From Nitrososphaerales archaeon (GTDB lineage Archaea; Thermoproteota; Nitrososphaeria; Nitrososphaerales; Nitrososphaeraceae): a stretch of DNA of 6,889 nucleotides. Shown here in pieces: positions 5,986 through 6,889 of the stretch (the stretch's first letter is position 1; every line of letters starts with the position of its first letter). The translations under genes were made by a program, and so were the position numbers. The DNA is taken from NCBI GenBank assembly GCA_029237515.1, contig JARBAV010000103.1, positions 1-6,889 of the forward strand, in the 5' to 3' direction. The notes under the pieces were generated by a model that made no database searches, was not told the DNA's origin, and saw only the letters and a program-made list of their open reading frames with translations.

Positions 5986-6181
5986 CATTGCGAGGACCCG
6001 CTGTTCTGGCTGCATCATGCTAACATAGATATGATCTATATTCCTTGACAGAAAACTCATCCCGATAAGCCCGATCACATCCACACCCTTTCAGGATCGG
6101 GTCTAGATATGGATCCCTGGACAGGTACGGAACCAGAGTATAAGCATTGGGACTGGGTCATACATCTATGATTTTGATTAG
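5986..6181 (+). pseudogene. Tyrosinase pseudogene: 3' remnant with the copper-B signature
   Basis: Reading from 5986, the frame gives EDPLFWLHHANIDMIYIP, then TGA at 6046-6048, then QKTHPDKPDHIHTLSGSG and LDMDPWTGTEPEYKHWDW, to TGA at 6169-6171. DPLFWLHHANID fits the tyrosinase copper-B signature D-P-x-F-aromatic-x2-H-x3-D; the His is the third CuB ligand. The TGA stands where relatives have Trp (as in the pattern ..WQ..HPD), so TGG to TGA is likely. In the next frame, SIGTGSYIYDFD precedes TAG at 6179-6181 and resembles the usual tyrosinase LGYxYD end, suggesting a frameshift near 6121-6137. A TAA at 5983-5985 closes the frame upstream. The copper-A half and the first two CuB His are absent, as that space holds the His-rich gene. 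Tyrosinases are type 3 copper enzymes that oxidise phenols with O2; this copy cannot work. The homology is read by eye but the signature is specific. Confidence 0.75.
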
Positions 6182-6433
6182 CCTATTAGCTCTAGTATGA
6201 GATCCTAAAAACTAGTAGGGACACAATTATCGTAAATGGAAGTGATCATGTTTTATCTATGTGATCTATTGTCATAAGGGTCTTAAACCGTGTATTCAAC
6301 CTTAGTATTACATTCCTACAGATTAGATAGGCGACCAACAATTGTCTACATTCTTCTACGATGGTTGTTTTATCTAGGGCATTCTTATCACAAGACAAAC
6401 AACATCACCAATTATCATGTCCTAGAATGACTC
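6182..6433 (+). other. AT-rich upstream region without a gene
   Basis: Only short open frames are present on both strands. No further tyrosinase-like sequence, tRNA or repeat array was recognised. The stretch presumably holds upstream promoter sequence for the gene starting at 6467. Confidence 0.4.
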
Positions 6434-6441
6434 AAATATAT
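6434..6441 (+). promoter_or_regulatory. TATA-like box for the last gene (leaderless start)
   Basis: AAATATAT is centred about 29.5 bases before the ATG at 6467, the same spacing as for the His-rich gene. It overlaps the earlier ATG at 6440, which makes that ATG an unlikely start. Confidence 0.45.
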
Positions 6442-6466
6442 GATGGAACAACTGACCAGTCATAGT

Positions 6467-6883
6467 ATGAAGTTATTTGGTCGTAACAAGCAACAACAAT
6501 CAGAAACAGATGAAATAGCGGCAGCAGAGAAATTATCTCAACAGAACGAACTAGAAAAGAGCACTAATCCACAATCTCAGGCAAGTAGGAATCAACAGCA
6601 AGAACAATCAGATCAATCCCAGAAACTTGCATTGCAAGACCTTAGTGAGAGAGCAAAATCGTATAAGCCTAAGTGGGACAAGAACGGCGTTATTCAGTTC
6701 AAGAGCGAATATATATGCATATTGCAAAGGAAGTGGAGATCACAAGTGGAATTCATTGTTGCATTTGAAGACTTGACAAGGGATGGATATAGACTTATGG
6801 CTATAGATAGTGCAGGGAAATCATCTGATGACATTGTTCCTGCAGGTACTGAATCATACTATTACTTCCAGAAGATGGAATAG
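6467..6883 (+). CDS. Conserved-looking protein of unknown function with Q-rich N-terminus
   Basis: From ATG 6467 the product has 138 residues and begins MKLFGRNKQQQ. Residues about 8-55 are rich in Gln, Ser, Asn and Glu and are probably disordered. Residues about 68-138 form a compact, strand-rich domain with IQFKSEYICILQRKWRSQVE (76-95), FEDLTRDGYRLMAID (100-114) and a C-terminal YYYFQK (131-136). I believe close relatives occur as hypothetical proteins in thaumarchaea. The general form, with a strand, a helix, 'DGYRLMA' and a final aromatic strand, loosely recalls DUF4177-like small domains, but that is a guess. No signal peptide or membrane helix is seen, so it is probably cytoplasmic. In-frame ATGs at 6440 and 6443 would add nine or eight residues; the TATA-like box over them favours 6467. 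It follows the tyrosinase remnant on the same strand, with no evident operon partner in the window. Confidence 0.7.
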   Translation: MKLFGRNKQQQSETDEIAAAEKLSQQNELEKSTNPQSQASRNQQQEQSDQSQKLALQDLSERAKSYKPKWDKNGVIQFKSEYICILQRKWRSQVEFIVAFEDLTRDGYRLMAIDSAGKSSDDIVPAGTESYYYFQKME

Positions 6884-6889
6884 TATTAA

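Noticed and set aside
6070..6101. 7-base inverted repeat CCCGATC/GATCGGG as terminator or operator
   Set aside because: Both arms fall inside the tyrosinase remnant and are explained by its former coding sequence; no T-run follows.

Overview
The window most likely comes from an ammonia-oxidising archaeon of the Nitrososphaerota (Thaumarchaeota), possibly Nitrososphaera/Nitrosocosmicus-like. This is inferred, not proven. The DNA is AT-rich with long AT-rich intergenic gaps. Two plus-strand genes have archaeal TATA-like boxes about 30 bases before an ATG, which implies leaderless mRNAs. The last gene looks like a small conserved thaumarchaeal protein of unknown function.

Layout. Bases 1-155 hold the 3' end of an Asn-rich, probably exported protein on the plus strand, followed by a hairpin terminator and a gene-free convergent gap. 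Bases 615-3328 (minus strand) hold a tightly coupled pair: a Cas4/Dna2-type PD-(D/E)XK nuclease with a likely Fe-S cluster, then a compact UPF1/Dna2-type SF1 helicase whose ATG overlaps the nuclease stop (ATGA). Together the two proteins resemble one Dna2 split in two. Bases 3329-4124 contain no confident intact gene. They do contain a TATA-like element, a possible leader ORF, a short two-helix ORF and a decayed Cys-rich fragment.

Bases 4125-5084 (minus) encode a cation diffusion facilitator. Divergent from it at 5516-5959 (plus) is a secreted protein with 15 His in 37 residues. The 431 bases between the two starts contain a nested inverted repeat that could be an operator. Directly downstream of the His-rich gene, hidden because it is interrupted, is the 3' remnant of a tyrosinase gene (5986-6181). 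It carries the CuB signature DPLFWLHHANID, an in-frame TGA where a Trp is expected, and a likely frameshift before its C-terminus. Bases 6467-6883 encode a Q-rich-tailed conserved protein of unknown function.

How the parts may work together. The nuclease and helicase probably form one DNA end-processing or flap-processing machine, or a defence module. The transporter, the His-rich exported protein and the tyrosinase remnant suggest a metal-handling neighbourhood in which a copper oxidase has been lost. The strongest unusual observations are the tyrosinase pseudogene and the split Dna2-like pair.
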